Both the position numbers and the translations under genes were made by a program. From Ustulina deusta (lineage: Eukaryota > Ascomycota > Sordariomycetes > Xylariales > Xylariaceae), in the NCBI GenBank assembly GCA_023159155.1, contig JAJNNX010000048.1, forward strand, positions 186,001 to 250,000: DNA of 64,000 bases, read 5' to 3'. Positions within the stretch are counted from its first letter, which is position 1, and every line of letters starts with the position of its first letter. A model generated the notes under the pieces. It ran no database searches and was not told the DNA's origin. It was given only the letters and a program-made list of their open reading frames with translations. Positions 49,101 to 60,811 of this stretch are shown here, in pieces.

Positions 49101-51107
49101 TAAATCCAACAGGATGGTCGGTGTCAAGTGATATTCAGCGCTTAAATGGCCAAGTGGCTACAGTCGCTGTGAAGTCAACAACTTGCATAAGGGCATTCTC
49201 CCAGTCATTCTAGGTAAACCATTGCGACCATGGCAGCAGCTTGTGCCCCCTACCTACCGACCCAGGAACACCGTTGCCAGCTCGTTTTGCATAAGGAGGG
49301 AATCCATTCGTACCCGTGGGAGAGCCATCGTAACCAGAATAGGGCCAACTCCACGGAATCGCACTGCTGCCGACGGAATCATGGAATCTAATTTGACGAG
49401 CATCAAAACAACGCGTGCCTTGATCCTGAAGAGAAAATCAATTGGCCGAATTCTCGTCAATACCGCTTCACCTAGTCGAACTGGTTTCTTTGACGAACAC
49501 GAACAGTCGGACACTAGACAGTGATATTCGAGTATCGGACGTCCCAGTCTGTGACATACACCTTTGCCACGGGCGGCGTGTTCGGATAGGGATGGTGGTT
49601 GGTCTCGTTATAATTCGTTCCGACTGTGGCCGGGTCGCGGAGTGGTATTATTCTCGTTGGAGTCAGTTCATGACGCAGTCTCGGCGTTGTTTGCCTAGTC
49701 GTCGGCGATTGGAGGTAATGTATTATCCAGAATCTTTTCCCAATTTCTCCAGGCACTCCTGTTTCCAATCACGACAGAACCTTGGGGCCGTCCCGGTTGG
49801 GGCTAGGTCAACCACCTCGCTGGATGTTCACAGTTTTTGACAGGTGGGTGCAGAAATCGAAATCCTGCTGGATTAGAAATCGGATATCGAAGACTCATTT
49901 TGCCTTGCACATGGTTAAGCTGAGGAGGATGTATCTATGCCTCGCTGGCAGGCAAGACTCCGGTCAGCTCGATCGATGTTCTTGGAGAACAGTGCTCGTG
50001 GAGTTCAAGGCGTCGACAGGACGACTCCAGGAGTGGCGGACATCAAACGGGGCACAACGCTAGATATACAGCTGTACCTCAACGATCACCTAATCAATGA
50101 TCCACCTCTAGGCTGGAGTTCAAACCTCGAACTATTGCCATCCCGTTATCCTCCGCTTGGGTAATTGGCAACGCTTGTTGGGCAGCAGGTCTGAGCAACG
50201 CTCAACGACAAACGACTACCTGAAGTAGCTAGGCAGCCAAAGCATTTAATCTCATCTTGTTCCTCTTTTCCCCAAGCCATCAAGCCCACCTTTACTCCAT
50301 GCAGAGCATTCTTGATCGTTAGCCCTGAGGACTAAGATCCACACAAGAGCAATTGACTCTGCTAATTGGAGGGTGCGGAGGGAAAGTGAGGCACTGGGTG
50401 GAGGAAGAAGTTGGCGCTATGAAGAAACTTGCGGGCCAAAGGCGGGCTGACTGTTACCTAGGTCGTCGATTTGTCCAGGGAAAGACCCTCCCGAGTAAGC
50501 CGGTTCAGTCCGCCAATGCATTAGATCACACTATGCCAGTTCAGAAAACCGCTCATTGAAATGGAGCACAACACTAAGTCACGCACTGAATCAAGAATTA
50601 CTGGGCGAGAGGCTGCGGTAATTCGGCATTACACAGCTGCTAGTTGACTAGGTGAGGAGAGAGAGGTTTTTTTTCAAACTGCACGAAGCAAGATTCATAT
50701 CTGCAATGCGAACGCCAATCCATGCCAACGTTGTTTTGTTCAGAACAAAGGGGGAAAAGTGCTTCCAGTTAAGTGATGAAGATGGTTTGTGTTGTGGTAT
50801 TTTACAGGTTGCTCACTGCGACAGGGTGGCCTACACCCTAGCGACAGCCAATGTTTTCCTCTCTTCCATCGTTACACACATGCCTGAAGGCTACGGAAAG
50901 AAGCCCCTCACGTAGACGGTTTCATACCCCGGTCTATAACCACCCCCCAGTCTAAAACCGTCTATTACTCTATGGTGGATTTCCCATGGGACGTACTGAC
51001 GCAGCGTCGCACTAATAACACACCGGATGGGTCTCTCGGTTTGGTCATTCACATACTCCAGGCCGTAGTGTGAATCCCGGTCGCCATAATCGTGGGTATT
51101 AATTTGC
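46198..51107. other. Long gene-poor region
   Basis: From 46600 to 48480 the sequence is fairly A+T-rich and lacks any frame of note; a repeat copy lies at 47637-47706. At 48470-48600 there is a TAGGTA/GGTACC tract. From 48730 to 50930 several overlapping frames exist on both strands (for example 48759-49103 + and 49254-49768 -) but none has a recognisable domain or consistent exon signals. A pyrimidine-rich stretch at about 48760-48800 looks like a fungal promoter or 5' UTR, so an unrecognised short gene here is possible. Confidence 0.4.
47637..47706 (+). repeat. Dispersed repeat motif, copy 2
   Basis: Partner of 43998-44068, sharing GCTGTTAATCC and GGTATATATAGCACTCCG. It lies in an A+T-rich gene-free stretch, which suggests an old mobile-element remnant. 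Confidence 0.55.
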
Positions 51108-51724
<617 letters not shown>

Positions 51725-54200
51725 TGTGATGGGCGAGACTGTGTGGTTGGTGATGGAGAGGAGAGGTGGCGTGGGATGGAGGACGGGTAAGCGAGCTGGT
51801 GGAAGAAGAGATCGGAGCTTGAAGTAGGAGAAAAGAAGCTTGCTGATGTGCGGCAGAAAGGAAGAAAAGTTTGATGGGGCTACAGGAAAACGACCGAAGA
51901 GTTGTTCCGGGGCTGGGCATGGACCACCAGCTGGTATCAGCACCGTGCTGGAGGAAGTGAAGCTGAACTGTGGGCTTGAATGGAAGCCACACGGCGCCGA
52001 CACAGTACTATAGACTTCCTTCTGACCTCCACAGGGGATGTTGGAACAAACTTTTTCCTTCAACTGCGATCGAGCCTACCCAAAGGAGACAAGGCTGACA
52101 GGTTTCTCATTGATTTACAGGGATCGGGGATTGCCGGGAACTGCGCTCGTAAGGACTACGCGACCTCGTCATGCTTGGCGCGATTAGCTCTGCGGCCTTT
52201 TTCCCACAGCACCAACCTTTGCGCCGAGAACAGCATACAGTGTGCAGCAACTACAAATTTTCTATCACAATATCGGGAGCATTCAACACTAGGAACACGA
52301 TGCATGTACTCATATCGACCAACTCGAACAGAGAGACGGGATCAAAGACGCTCTGAAAACGCCTATTCCTGTTGGGCCACACAAGACGGTAGGCGGGATA
52401 GGGTGCGACGAAAAATACCTTGGAACACAGCATGAGCCCCCACTGACTAAAGTCGCCCTCCACTTAGTCCTATCTCGTAGATAGTAAACATGGAGCCCAA
52501 CTCGTATCGAAGCGAGCTGATAGGCGACAATACACATGTGGAACCTGTCTGACGAGATGATGATTCAGATAGTCAGAACAAAGCAACATAAAAGGGAAGA
52601 CGCATCCTCGTAGCGTCGTGCGTAGACGAGCCATTACTTCCCTGACACCACAGCAACTTCGCGGTGCTGGTGCGTCAGGTTGAGCAGAGCTGCCTTCGAC
52701 GACAGGGACCGATATCAGACTGCCGGCATTTCGTATGCGCCCTATTTCGGGAAACGATCCAATGAGCCAATGGAAGCCCTGAAATCGTTCTGGACTTTGG
52801 GTGACCCTGGCCAGCAATCATCGGCTCATGGGCAGTACTTGCACTATACACTACACTGCACTACACACGTAGCCCACCTACATTGGCCGCCTCTGCACCA
52901 ACCGGATAGGAGGAAGTGATACCGTTTCCAGGGGATCGGGATTGTTCGCGTGTAGGTACCTCGATTATCCAGTCTTCCAATTTGGAGAAATAGGCACAAT
53001 GCTGTCTACTCGTTGGGGCGAGTCATGGGTGCACTTGGAGGCTCAGTGTACAAATTGTAAGAATCGCGACTGGTTTATCACCAGCATTGCCATGGGAGAC
53101 GTTCAATTGCACTGGATTGGTGAGAAAAAGAACGGGACATTGCAGAGGAAAGGAGGCAGAATGATGTATTCCAGGTTGTACAGGCGAGTGTTGAAATTTT
53201 TCCTTCCAGATGACACGAAATGACGGTCAGATCTGCTGGCTGCATGCAACTGTCAAGGGCTGGCGGGAATATACACCCTTGTCCAGGTACTAGGTAGGTA
53301 CCCCAATCCACCGGGCCAAGGGCTGGTAAGGGCTGGCGATTAGGTAGGTACGGACATGGAGATGTCCGTTTCATCTCGGCTTAGTGTACTGTACTGCTTC
53401 TATACCCGCCGACTAATCAACAACCTTGGATGAAAACGTGCCAAAGCCCCAACCATTGCCGAGGGATTACCAAATGGACAGCTGGACCAGCTGTCCATTA
53501 CTTAGACTACTGTAGTGCACACATTTCATTTAATTCAAGACGAATCCCGACCACTATCCTCGGGTATGCGCTCAAACTCCCTATACGTATGTACCTATAG
53601 TATCACGAAGTTCGCTATTGAATACTGCGCTACATTGTGCATAAATACTGGCAAAATATACCTCTTCACAGTAGGGACATCTAAGTTACGGGTTGCTGAA
53701 TTAACTGGATGCTTCATCGGCCGCGAAGTGTAAGGATATCAAATACACCACACTCGCTAGAGAGGCTTTGGATATGTATCTAGTTCTCTGTATTACCTAC
53801 CCTGCTCGCTTACTCTCCTCAGGGTCGTCTATTGTTTGAGCCTGAGACATGTTGCGCATATAATTTCGGTACAAGTAAGCTTGCCAGCGACCACAGATTT
53901 CTTCATGAAAGCAAGGTCTTGTCTCTCACAAGCCGAGCATAAATGATGGAAATAATACAAGATGCTTTTGAGGCTATAAAAAACTACTAGGTACGGTATT
54001 GCGACTTGTGCATTTCTAGCTTCAACCCACTAGCCCTATAACCGCAATCTCTACCCGCGCCTTGTGTAATTAGCCTTTCTTTTTCCTTCAGACACAGATT
54101 AACATACAAAGTAAGCTTTCTGACATGGAGCTTGCCTTTGGTGATAGAAGAGCACACAACAAAAAAGATTCTTTGAACCACTAAAAGTAAGTTTTCAGAC
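51725..54200. other. Upstream region of atp9 and gene-free stretch
   Basis: The first ~350 bp should hold the atp9 promoter and 5' UTR. No coding frame beyond that shows family features. A TAGGTAGGTA pair lies at 53290-53350 and a 27-bp palindrome at 53473-53499. Confidence 0.45.
53473..53499. promoter_or_regulatory. 27-bp perfect palindrome
   Basis: The arms AATGGACAGCTGG and CCAGCTGTCCATT are perfect complements around a single A. It contains two CAGCTG E-box-like sites in mirror arrangement. It could be a dimeric transcription-factor site or a cruciform; no gene is adjacent. Confidence 0.45.
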
Positions 54201-54284
54201 CGTTCAGGACGGGACTCGAACCCGCAATCTTTGACATATCCATTTGGACCGGAAATCAATGCCTTGCCATTAGGCCACCCGAAC
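54201..54284 (-). tRNA. tRNA-Arg (anticodon CCG) with a 12-nt intron
   Basis: On the minus strand, GTTCGGG (5' acceptor) pairs with CCTGAAC (3' acceptor) with one G-T pair. The D arm is GCCT...AGGC, the anticodon stem TTGAT/GTCAA, and the T arm GCGGG-TTCGAGT-CCCGT with a perfect B box (GGTTCGAGTCC). Taking U33 in TTCCGG gives anticodon CCG, hence Arg. The bases at 54237-54248 form a 12-nt intron after position 37, the normal place. A short T run (CTTACTTTTAG) downstream can terminate RNA polymerase III. The D loop is one base shorter than in similar fungal tRNA-Arg genes. Confidence 0.85.
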
Positions 54285-56745
54285 TGCTCAGAGGGTTTAA
54301 GAACTCAATTGGTGAAGGTTCGGAGTTAAAATGCCTATATTGGGGTTATAGGTGGAGAAGTAGCATGGGGGTGGGGGTGGGGTGCCTAGCACCTGTAATA
54401 CCGGGGCCAACCCGCCCGAAATTGTTTGGATAGGACAGCCTAGCAAGGCAATATATTACTTCTTCGAGCTCCGCCAAGGTTAAGTTAGTGGGGCATTTTA
54501 GGGCTGAGGAGAGAGGGAGACGATGGAGTTGTTTATGGCAGAATATAGCAAGCAGCTTTATGTTTTTTGTAAGACGGTTATTTTAGATGGGTACCCCGGC
54601 CTCTTTTGAACCAACCTGCGTCTATGCGCGTTGTATTCTGCGCTAGATACCTAGGAGAGGAAACGTTCAGAAGCCTTGGAAATCACATTTCACACCTTAA
54701 TTTCTAGGAGACGCGTTTTCACGGAACGACCGCTTAATGGATTGACCATGGGATACATTGGTAGCACAAGTAGTGTTGTAAGCTGTAATGACAGCTACCG
54801 CAGATCTGAGGGAGCGCGACGGTCTTGTTGAAACGATTCAATCGCCTCCAAGTTGGCCTAAACGTGTGTTTCTTCCTGGGGGTGGATTTCGGTGATATCA
54901 CAGCGCCTTAAATCTCTATCATACATAGTAAGTTGGTAAGGTATGTTGCGCTGCCTCTGAAGCTCGCATAAGGTTCCTCTTGGAAGAAAAGAAAAGAAAA
55001 AAGAAAAAAGAGGGAAAAAAGGAACGCAACGTACAACACCAAGGATTCGCTGGTCGTCACCGACCCAACTACTAATTTGGCTCTCACTGGCTTATCGATG
55101 GGAGAGCAGACGGGATCCCGAGTTTTCCAGTGGATATGGTCGTACGTGACAGGTTCTCGTACTATCCAACTCTATAAGCTGTCTTGGTGTACGCTTGTTT
55201 CTCCAATCCGCGCCGTCGTTATAGGTGCTCCTTCGGAAGGAGTCTCTAAACAACGTTATTGTAATTTGCCAGCAGGCCAGCGCCATACCAGGGCTCCCAC
55301 AAGTATGGAGTCAACAATCACTTCACTTGGTTTACGGAATAGAACTCGGACTGGCGTTCGACGAGGCATCACAACTTGGTTCAGAAGCTCACTTTGAATG
55401 CACTGGTTTACTTCCACCGTATACACACTAGAACATCAGGGTTGGAACATGGTACTGATTTGATGGAACAAGGGAAGCAGAAAGTCAGGTAACTAGGAGC
55501 ATACAGAGGACGGAATAGAAGGAATTTATGCATTCGCTACAATTACTTTGCACTACGTGCCACCGTACTACATTTCCAGGTCGGGTTGCTTTATTACATA
55601 CGCATATAGTTCAGTCACGCGAAGAAATGTCTACTTAATTTTGTTTTAGTTCTCTTTGTTCTAAAGGTGTTGGATCAATTCAGATTCAGAATTTAGGACG
55701 TACATAAATAAGCAGAGATGTAGTAAATGTAGCGTAGCCGTATTCTCACTTTGAGCAAGGTTGTAGGGATATCTATCAGAGTTCAAATTCTGGCGTGGAA
55801 CACCGTATGTAGTGCGGAACACATCAAGTTGTTGTACTATGAAAGATCAACTACCTAGGGTTTGCAATTGTGTACCATAGAGTTTATCGGTTTCATTTGG
55901 CCGTTAGAATCGACTGAGCTACACCTCACTATCCTTAAGCAGACTAGATTCGGTAATTTTGGTCGTTAATATCGTATGAAGATGGTAGCAAAAGGCTACT
56001 GCCCAGAAGGAGCCATGGAAATGGTGCAGGCACTGGCATATTGGAAAGCAATAGTGTGACGTATGGTTTCTCTCTCTCCCCCCTCTAATAGGAAACATGA
56101 GTGATACCGGAATCGAAGAGAGGAGAACACATTTGCTATATCAAAAGAACTTACCCCCATATAATATACGACAACCAACTCATAAGATACGACCCCGAGG
56201 AAGCTGTATTAGATAGCTGATCAGAACTTCTTCGATACCGCGCGAGACCGGTTAGCTACGCCATTGATTTGCGAAATTTAGGACGTTGCCTTTAGCACCT
56301 GTGCGAAGCTCGGATGATGCGAGAGCTTGTCTATTACGACCTAGTCATGGAAGGGAGGTTATGAGAGTGGACCGACTAACTGCGGGCTTTTCGACCGGTT
56401 CCGAAGACCCCGGAAAGGAACCATCTCACCTTTAGAACCTAGTGGAAGAATGGAAATCTTTGAGACATGTGAGGTGAAGAGGCAATATGGCTACTATCTC
56501 TTTCTACGGTGTACGGAGCCCAGCGATACCCGAATCATCTGAAGACTGAGCAACTGAGGATTTTCTAAGGCAGCCTTCAAAGCAAATTTAATAATCACCT
56601 CCTCGCCTGCGCTTGTTACCGCTGCTGAATTTCAACCACCGCCATCAGCAGATTTCGGAGCTTACTTCAGGCCAAAATCCCAATAAGCATTTCTAGATCT
56701 TGTTATAAAAGTCTCTCATTTCCCTCGACTTCAAATATCGCTATT
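54285..56745. other. Gene-poor region
   Basis: No gene is supported over 2.4 kb. A G-rich patch (GGGGGTGGGGGTGGGG) lies at 54366-54382, and a purine tract at about 54984-55020. B-box-like and A-box-like pieces at 55770-55920 do not fold into a tRNA. The last 50 bp hold the promoter of the next gene. Confidence 0.45.
56703..56711 (+). promoter_or_regulatory. TATA box of the gene at 56746
   Basis: GTTATAAAAG lies about 40 bp upstream of the ATG, followed by a CT-rich stretch (CTCTCATTTCCCTCG) that is typical of fungal transcription start regions. Confidence 0.5.
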
Positions 56746-57579
56746 ATGTCAACAAGGGAGCAAAATCCGGATGCTCCGGAATCTCAGGTGCTATTCCTCA
56801 ACTTCGACAACCCACCGATGAATGCCATCCCATGTCCTATTCGAGGTGACGCCGTAGATCTGCTGCTGAGAATGCTGGGAGCAACGCCTGGGTTCGTTTC
56901 ATCGCTAACGTTGGCGGAAAAAAAGGCAATTGTCTTCCTTGCATCGTATGCGGTGGACTGGAGATTGTGCCGTGAGGAATACAACGATATCGCAAGTTGC
57001 TTCGGCCGCGGGCGTCGATGCAATAAATGCGCCGTATCCGGCCTGTCGGAACCACCGTGTGAGATTATCGAATACGCTGAACGAATTCAAGCAGTAAGAC
57101 AAGCTATTGCACAACATATCCTGTCTGAAAGAGACCGCTAACTAGTTCCAGACGAGAATTGAGCCGAAAATTGTTTGGCTTCGCCAGACTTCGTATCACC
57201 TAAACCGTGGCATTGCTGCAGTGATGCCAACTGGTAATATCATGACACGTGCAGCTACACCACCAGATGGTGCTTCGTCATCTCGAGCCGTCACTGACTC
57301 GGACCTGGATGACACTTCACCAGAAGCCACTACACCTATTCATATTTATGCGCTTTTCAGGGTCCAATTTAGAGATCGCTAATCCTCTGTTAAGACGTTG
57401 AACATTTCCATAGTGGCGTACAAGTAGCCAGCATTGACGCAGCTGAATTCCTACGCGTCCTGAGAACTGCTCCGAGCATTTTCGCTGCAGTCATATGTGG
57501 GGGAAATGATGGTAGCAACGAGGCAGCTACAGGTATTCAGAAGCTCCATCGAGCAAGAAGAGAAGCATCAATGACCTAG
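56746..57579 (+). CDS. Hypothetical spliced gene, family not recognised
   Basis: Exon 1 (56746-57093, 116 codons) is followed by a 58-bp intron (57094-57151) with a GTAAGA donor, a GCTAACTAG branch point and a TTCCAG acceptor. Exon 2 starts at 57152 and stays open to a TAA at 57380-57382, giving 192 aa. Beyond it, a frame from about 57422 to 57579 (GVQVASIDAAEFLRVLRTAP... ending ASMT) begins after a CCATAG acceptor and looks coding. A second intron may therefore join it, but I could not find a donor that keeps the frame. Exon 1 has a helical segment and a CFGRGRRCNKCAVSGLSEPPC stretch: a CxxC followed by one more Cys, like half of a fungal zinc cluster. A regulator is possible, but there is no complete binuclear cluster. 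A TATA box lies upstream. Confidence 0.5.
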
Positions 57580-58409
57580 GGCGCCAAATTTTTCTCTTTC
57601 ATTCTCTCGTGACCGCTCCCTTTCCCTAGAGGATGGGGAAACGGTAGTGACAGGATTGCGAAGTCGTAGAAACGAAACACAACAAAAAAAAAGGGGGGGA
57701 AGGAGGGAAGGAAGACAGAGAAGTGACGAGCAATAGAGGAGCTATAGACGAAACTGGGTTTAGAGATAGACGCGTGCAGCGCGTTGCTACGAGCAAACAA
57801 TTCTACATCATTATGGATGACACCTCTTAGGCCCTGACCCGAGGAGTCGTACAATGGATAAAACAGCTATGAATTCGGATGGTTTCCCCATGGCGCGGTA
57901 AAGCTGTGACAATTTGCTCTGGCCGTATATAACCGTAGATGGTGAATCTTTGACACTGATACATGAAGTCAGTTGCCTTGTCAAACACCGCGTTGCTATC
58001 AAGGCGCCACCGGGCGCGAAACAGACTGCACCGCCATGACGGCTTGTGTCTCAAGGAGCTCATCATACGCAAGCATTCGCGCAAACTTATAGATAGTGGA
58101 TACAGATGTAAGGAAAGAAAGTGTGAGCCAGATAGGATCCGAACCAAAAGTTCAATTTGCACTTCGCCCGAGCATGAGGATAACTGTCCGTTCTCATGAA
58201 CGACACCTGACACCTTGCGCAAGAGCGCGTGATGTTACTTTCTGCTTGGACCTAGGCGAACTCGCATTGCACTTAACACGCCACCATCGCCAGCTCTCTC
58301 AAATATCCAAGTCCGCCCTCGCGTCACGCAACGCCCCCAACCCATCTCCATCTCTCCTAGTCAACTATGCAGTATCGGCCCTCTCGTCCACACTCCCCAG
58401 CCTTGAGCC
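57580..58409. other. Convergent intergenic region, nothing recognised
   Basis: An 830-bp gap between the hypothetical gene (+) and the SDR (-). Frames on both strands lack family features. Confidence 0.5.
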
Positions 58410-59835
58410 TTACTGCCCGTATCCGAACCGGGAAAACACCTCTAGATTATGCCGCGAGTCCGCATCGACAACTTCGTGCGGCGGGCGCAACGTGACGTTC
58501 TGGCCATGAATCTCCGCGACCTGGCCATTCAGCGACACATCGCTCATAAGCTTCTCCACGCCCGCGATCAAGGTGCTCGGCGGCGTGATGACCATTTTAT
58601 CAAAGAGGCCGTCTACGCTGGTTATGTTCGTTTCTGTTTCGTTGTTTTACCACATTAGTTCCATGCCGAAAACAACATTGGAGCGCCCACCCAACATATC
58701 TTTCTCCCCCTTCCCCCTTCTTTGAGCATTCTTAAAAATACAGCGAGAAAAAGAGCAGGAAAACGTACCCAGCACAGCGGGCGCCAGCGCATTGATCCTG
58801 ATACCGATCTGCGGCCGTCCGTAGATGGGGCCGAGGGAGCGCACGAGGCCGACGACGGCGTGCTTCGACGCCGTGTACTGTTATAACACTAGAGTCAACA
58901 ATGTCCACTTTATAGTAAGAATTACTCGGGGTTTCGGGAGCACGCAGGAGTAGCAGGAGCAGAAAATGCCCCCGTGAAGGCAATTTAGGGCTCTGAGATA
59001 TGCCAAAAGGGGGAATAAAAGACGCCAGGGGACTAACCAGCGGTGCCGGCGGGAATGGGTACAGGCCCGCGTTGGACGCCGTGCAGATGATGGAGCCGCG
59101 GGATCCCGTCGTCGTGTCCGGCGTGTTGCGTTGCATGTAATGGAGTGCTAATTTCACGGCTGCGAAGGGGGGGCAGGAGGGGTTTTCATGCCTTTGTTAG
59201 TTTGACTGGTTGACTGACTGACTGACTGACTAATTGACTCAGATTCCGAGTTCCGTTCCACATTTCGACGATCAACCCGATAGATTTCCAGAAGTAATGA
59301 TACCCAGCACCCGCCTTTCTCGGTGTTTCTTTACTCGTCTTGTTGGGAAAGTGCACGATGGAAATAATCGAAACACGTACAGAGAGAGAGAGAGAGAGAA
59401 AAGGAAAAGAGAACACATACAGTATACGACACCGGTAAGATTCACATCCAAAACCTTCAACCTCGGCTCCTCAAGCTCATCCCACGCCTCCCCTTCCTCC
59501 TCCTCCCCCTTTCCCATCATCAGCGCCGGAACAACCCAGCTGCGTCCGCCCTCGGCGATCCCGGCATTCGCCACGACGACATCGACGCCTCCAGCATGCT
59601 CATACACGGCCTTGAAGGCCGCCATCTGCTCGGTCCACGACGCGACGTCGCATTTCTCGAACCGCACCTCCCCACCGCCGCCAGCGGCGCCGAGTTCCGC
59701 CGCGACGGCCACGCCATCGCCGACGTTGACGTCCAGGATGGTGACCGTGTCTCCGCGCGAGGCGAAGTAGCCGCTCATGATCTTGCCCAGGCCGCTCGCG
59801 CCTCCCGTGACGATTACGCTGCGGCCTCGCGTCAT
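58410..59835 (-). CDS. Short-chain dehydrogenase/reductase (classical SDR)
   Basis: Four exons on the minus strand, 59421-59835, 59038-59159, 58769-58877 and 58410-58612, give 282 aa, the normal size of a classical SDR. Cofactor motif TGGASGLG is at 10-17, and an Asp ending the second strand (ILDVN) favours NAD(H). VVANAG follows. The catalytic Ser167 lies in TASN, and Tyr180 and Lys184 are in YTASK, at the expected 13-residue spacing. The layout resembles fungal 15-hydroxyprostaglandin-dehydrogenase-like enzymes; the substrate is unknown. Introns are 261, 160 and 156 bp; the first holds a GA microsatellite (about 59381-59399) and a GACT repeat (about 59211-59230). The last acceptor was chosen as CGTAG/ACGGCC because the alternative AG five bases upstream gives an immediate stop. 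Confidence 0.87.
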
Positions 59836-60811
59836 TTCGGGATAAAAAAAAAAAAAACGTGTCTGGGATCGAGATTTGAAAAAAAAAAAAGCGAAGCGGA
59901 GATCTGGGGTAGGCGTAAGGAGGTAAAGTAGCTAGCTGACCGATGTACACGACGAGAGAGAGACGCGACGGTCCGAGAGCGAAGTAGAATCGTGTATCGG
60001 GTTGTGATATAGAACGAAAGGTAGGTACCTACCTAGGCACACTCAACGTTGCATACAACCAACTACCTACCTACCTATCTACACCTACCTAACCTACCTA
60101 ACCTACCCACCCAGACAGTCTGCGTGAACAGGCTCAGCAAAGCAAGTCCGTGCGGCAAGGAGGTAAGCAGCGGTTCACGCCCACCGAAGCGATGCCATGT
60201 CTCGTTCTATGCGATGTGACGTAGATCCCGCCATCGTACTACGTATATCCCCAGACTCCATCTACCATGAATGCATGGGGGACGAAACGGCACATCGAAA
60301 ATGCGGGGGCTCCCCCGCTCCCCGGCATCTGTTTTCCCTGCGGGCCGGAATATCCATTTCCTTGCCTTCTCTTGCGCTTAACATGGGCATAGACTACCTA
60401 CTGGTAGTGGAGTAATGCTGGGCAGTATTATATTCCAACTTAGTATTTGTTCATGCCGCCATTGTTATTTCCTCTGGAGATTCTTTATATGGCGGTAAGG
60501 AGACCACGATGGTGGTTGAAATTTAGTCGTGCACTAGATGCTGATGGATAGATGCCTCACCAGCCTCGGATCAGGTGGCATAACAAAACCTGCAAAGAGA
60601 AATAGTAGTAGGCCAATAAGACCAATCATGTAACATGGCATCTGAACTTGTATTTTAGTTTGAATTGTGGCCTACGGTATCTCGTGCTACATCAAACCAT
60701 GATCTATCTCCTGGACGACTCGCTTTCTATCTCTACCCTACGTATTTGAATGTAAAACATATACGTAATGCTTGCCCTTGCGTGGACGGAAAAGTCTCTG
60801 AGAACGCTATT
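59836..60811. other. Intergenic region with a TAGGTA/CCTACC tract
   Basis: It lies between the SDR start and the MYST gene's stop. At 60019-60113 is a run of GGTAGGTACCTACC and CTACCTAAC repeats. Two A runs lie just upstream of the SDR start codon. No gene is recognised. Confidence 0.5.

Noticed and set aside
48759..49213. Plus-strand frames after a pyrimidine-rich stretch
   Set aside because: The context resembles a promoter, but the three overlapping frames have no protein features; left as possible but unsupported.
49254..49768. Two consecutive minus-strand frames (86 and 84 codons)
   Set aside because: No motif, no ATG-to-stop logic across them and no known family; plus-strand frames overlap equally well.
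52470..53223. Frames of 93-115 codons upstream of atp9
   Set aside because: No family features and no splice structure.
55740..55920. B-box-like GTTCAAATTC and an inverted A-box-like sequence
   Set aside because: The boxes are on opposite strands or wrongly ordered, so no tRNA can fold.
57576..58222. Minus-strand frames between the hypothetical gene and the SDR
   Set aside because: They lie in a convergent 3' region, are not continuous with the SDR and show no domain.
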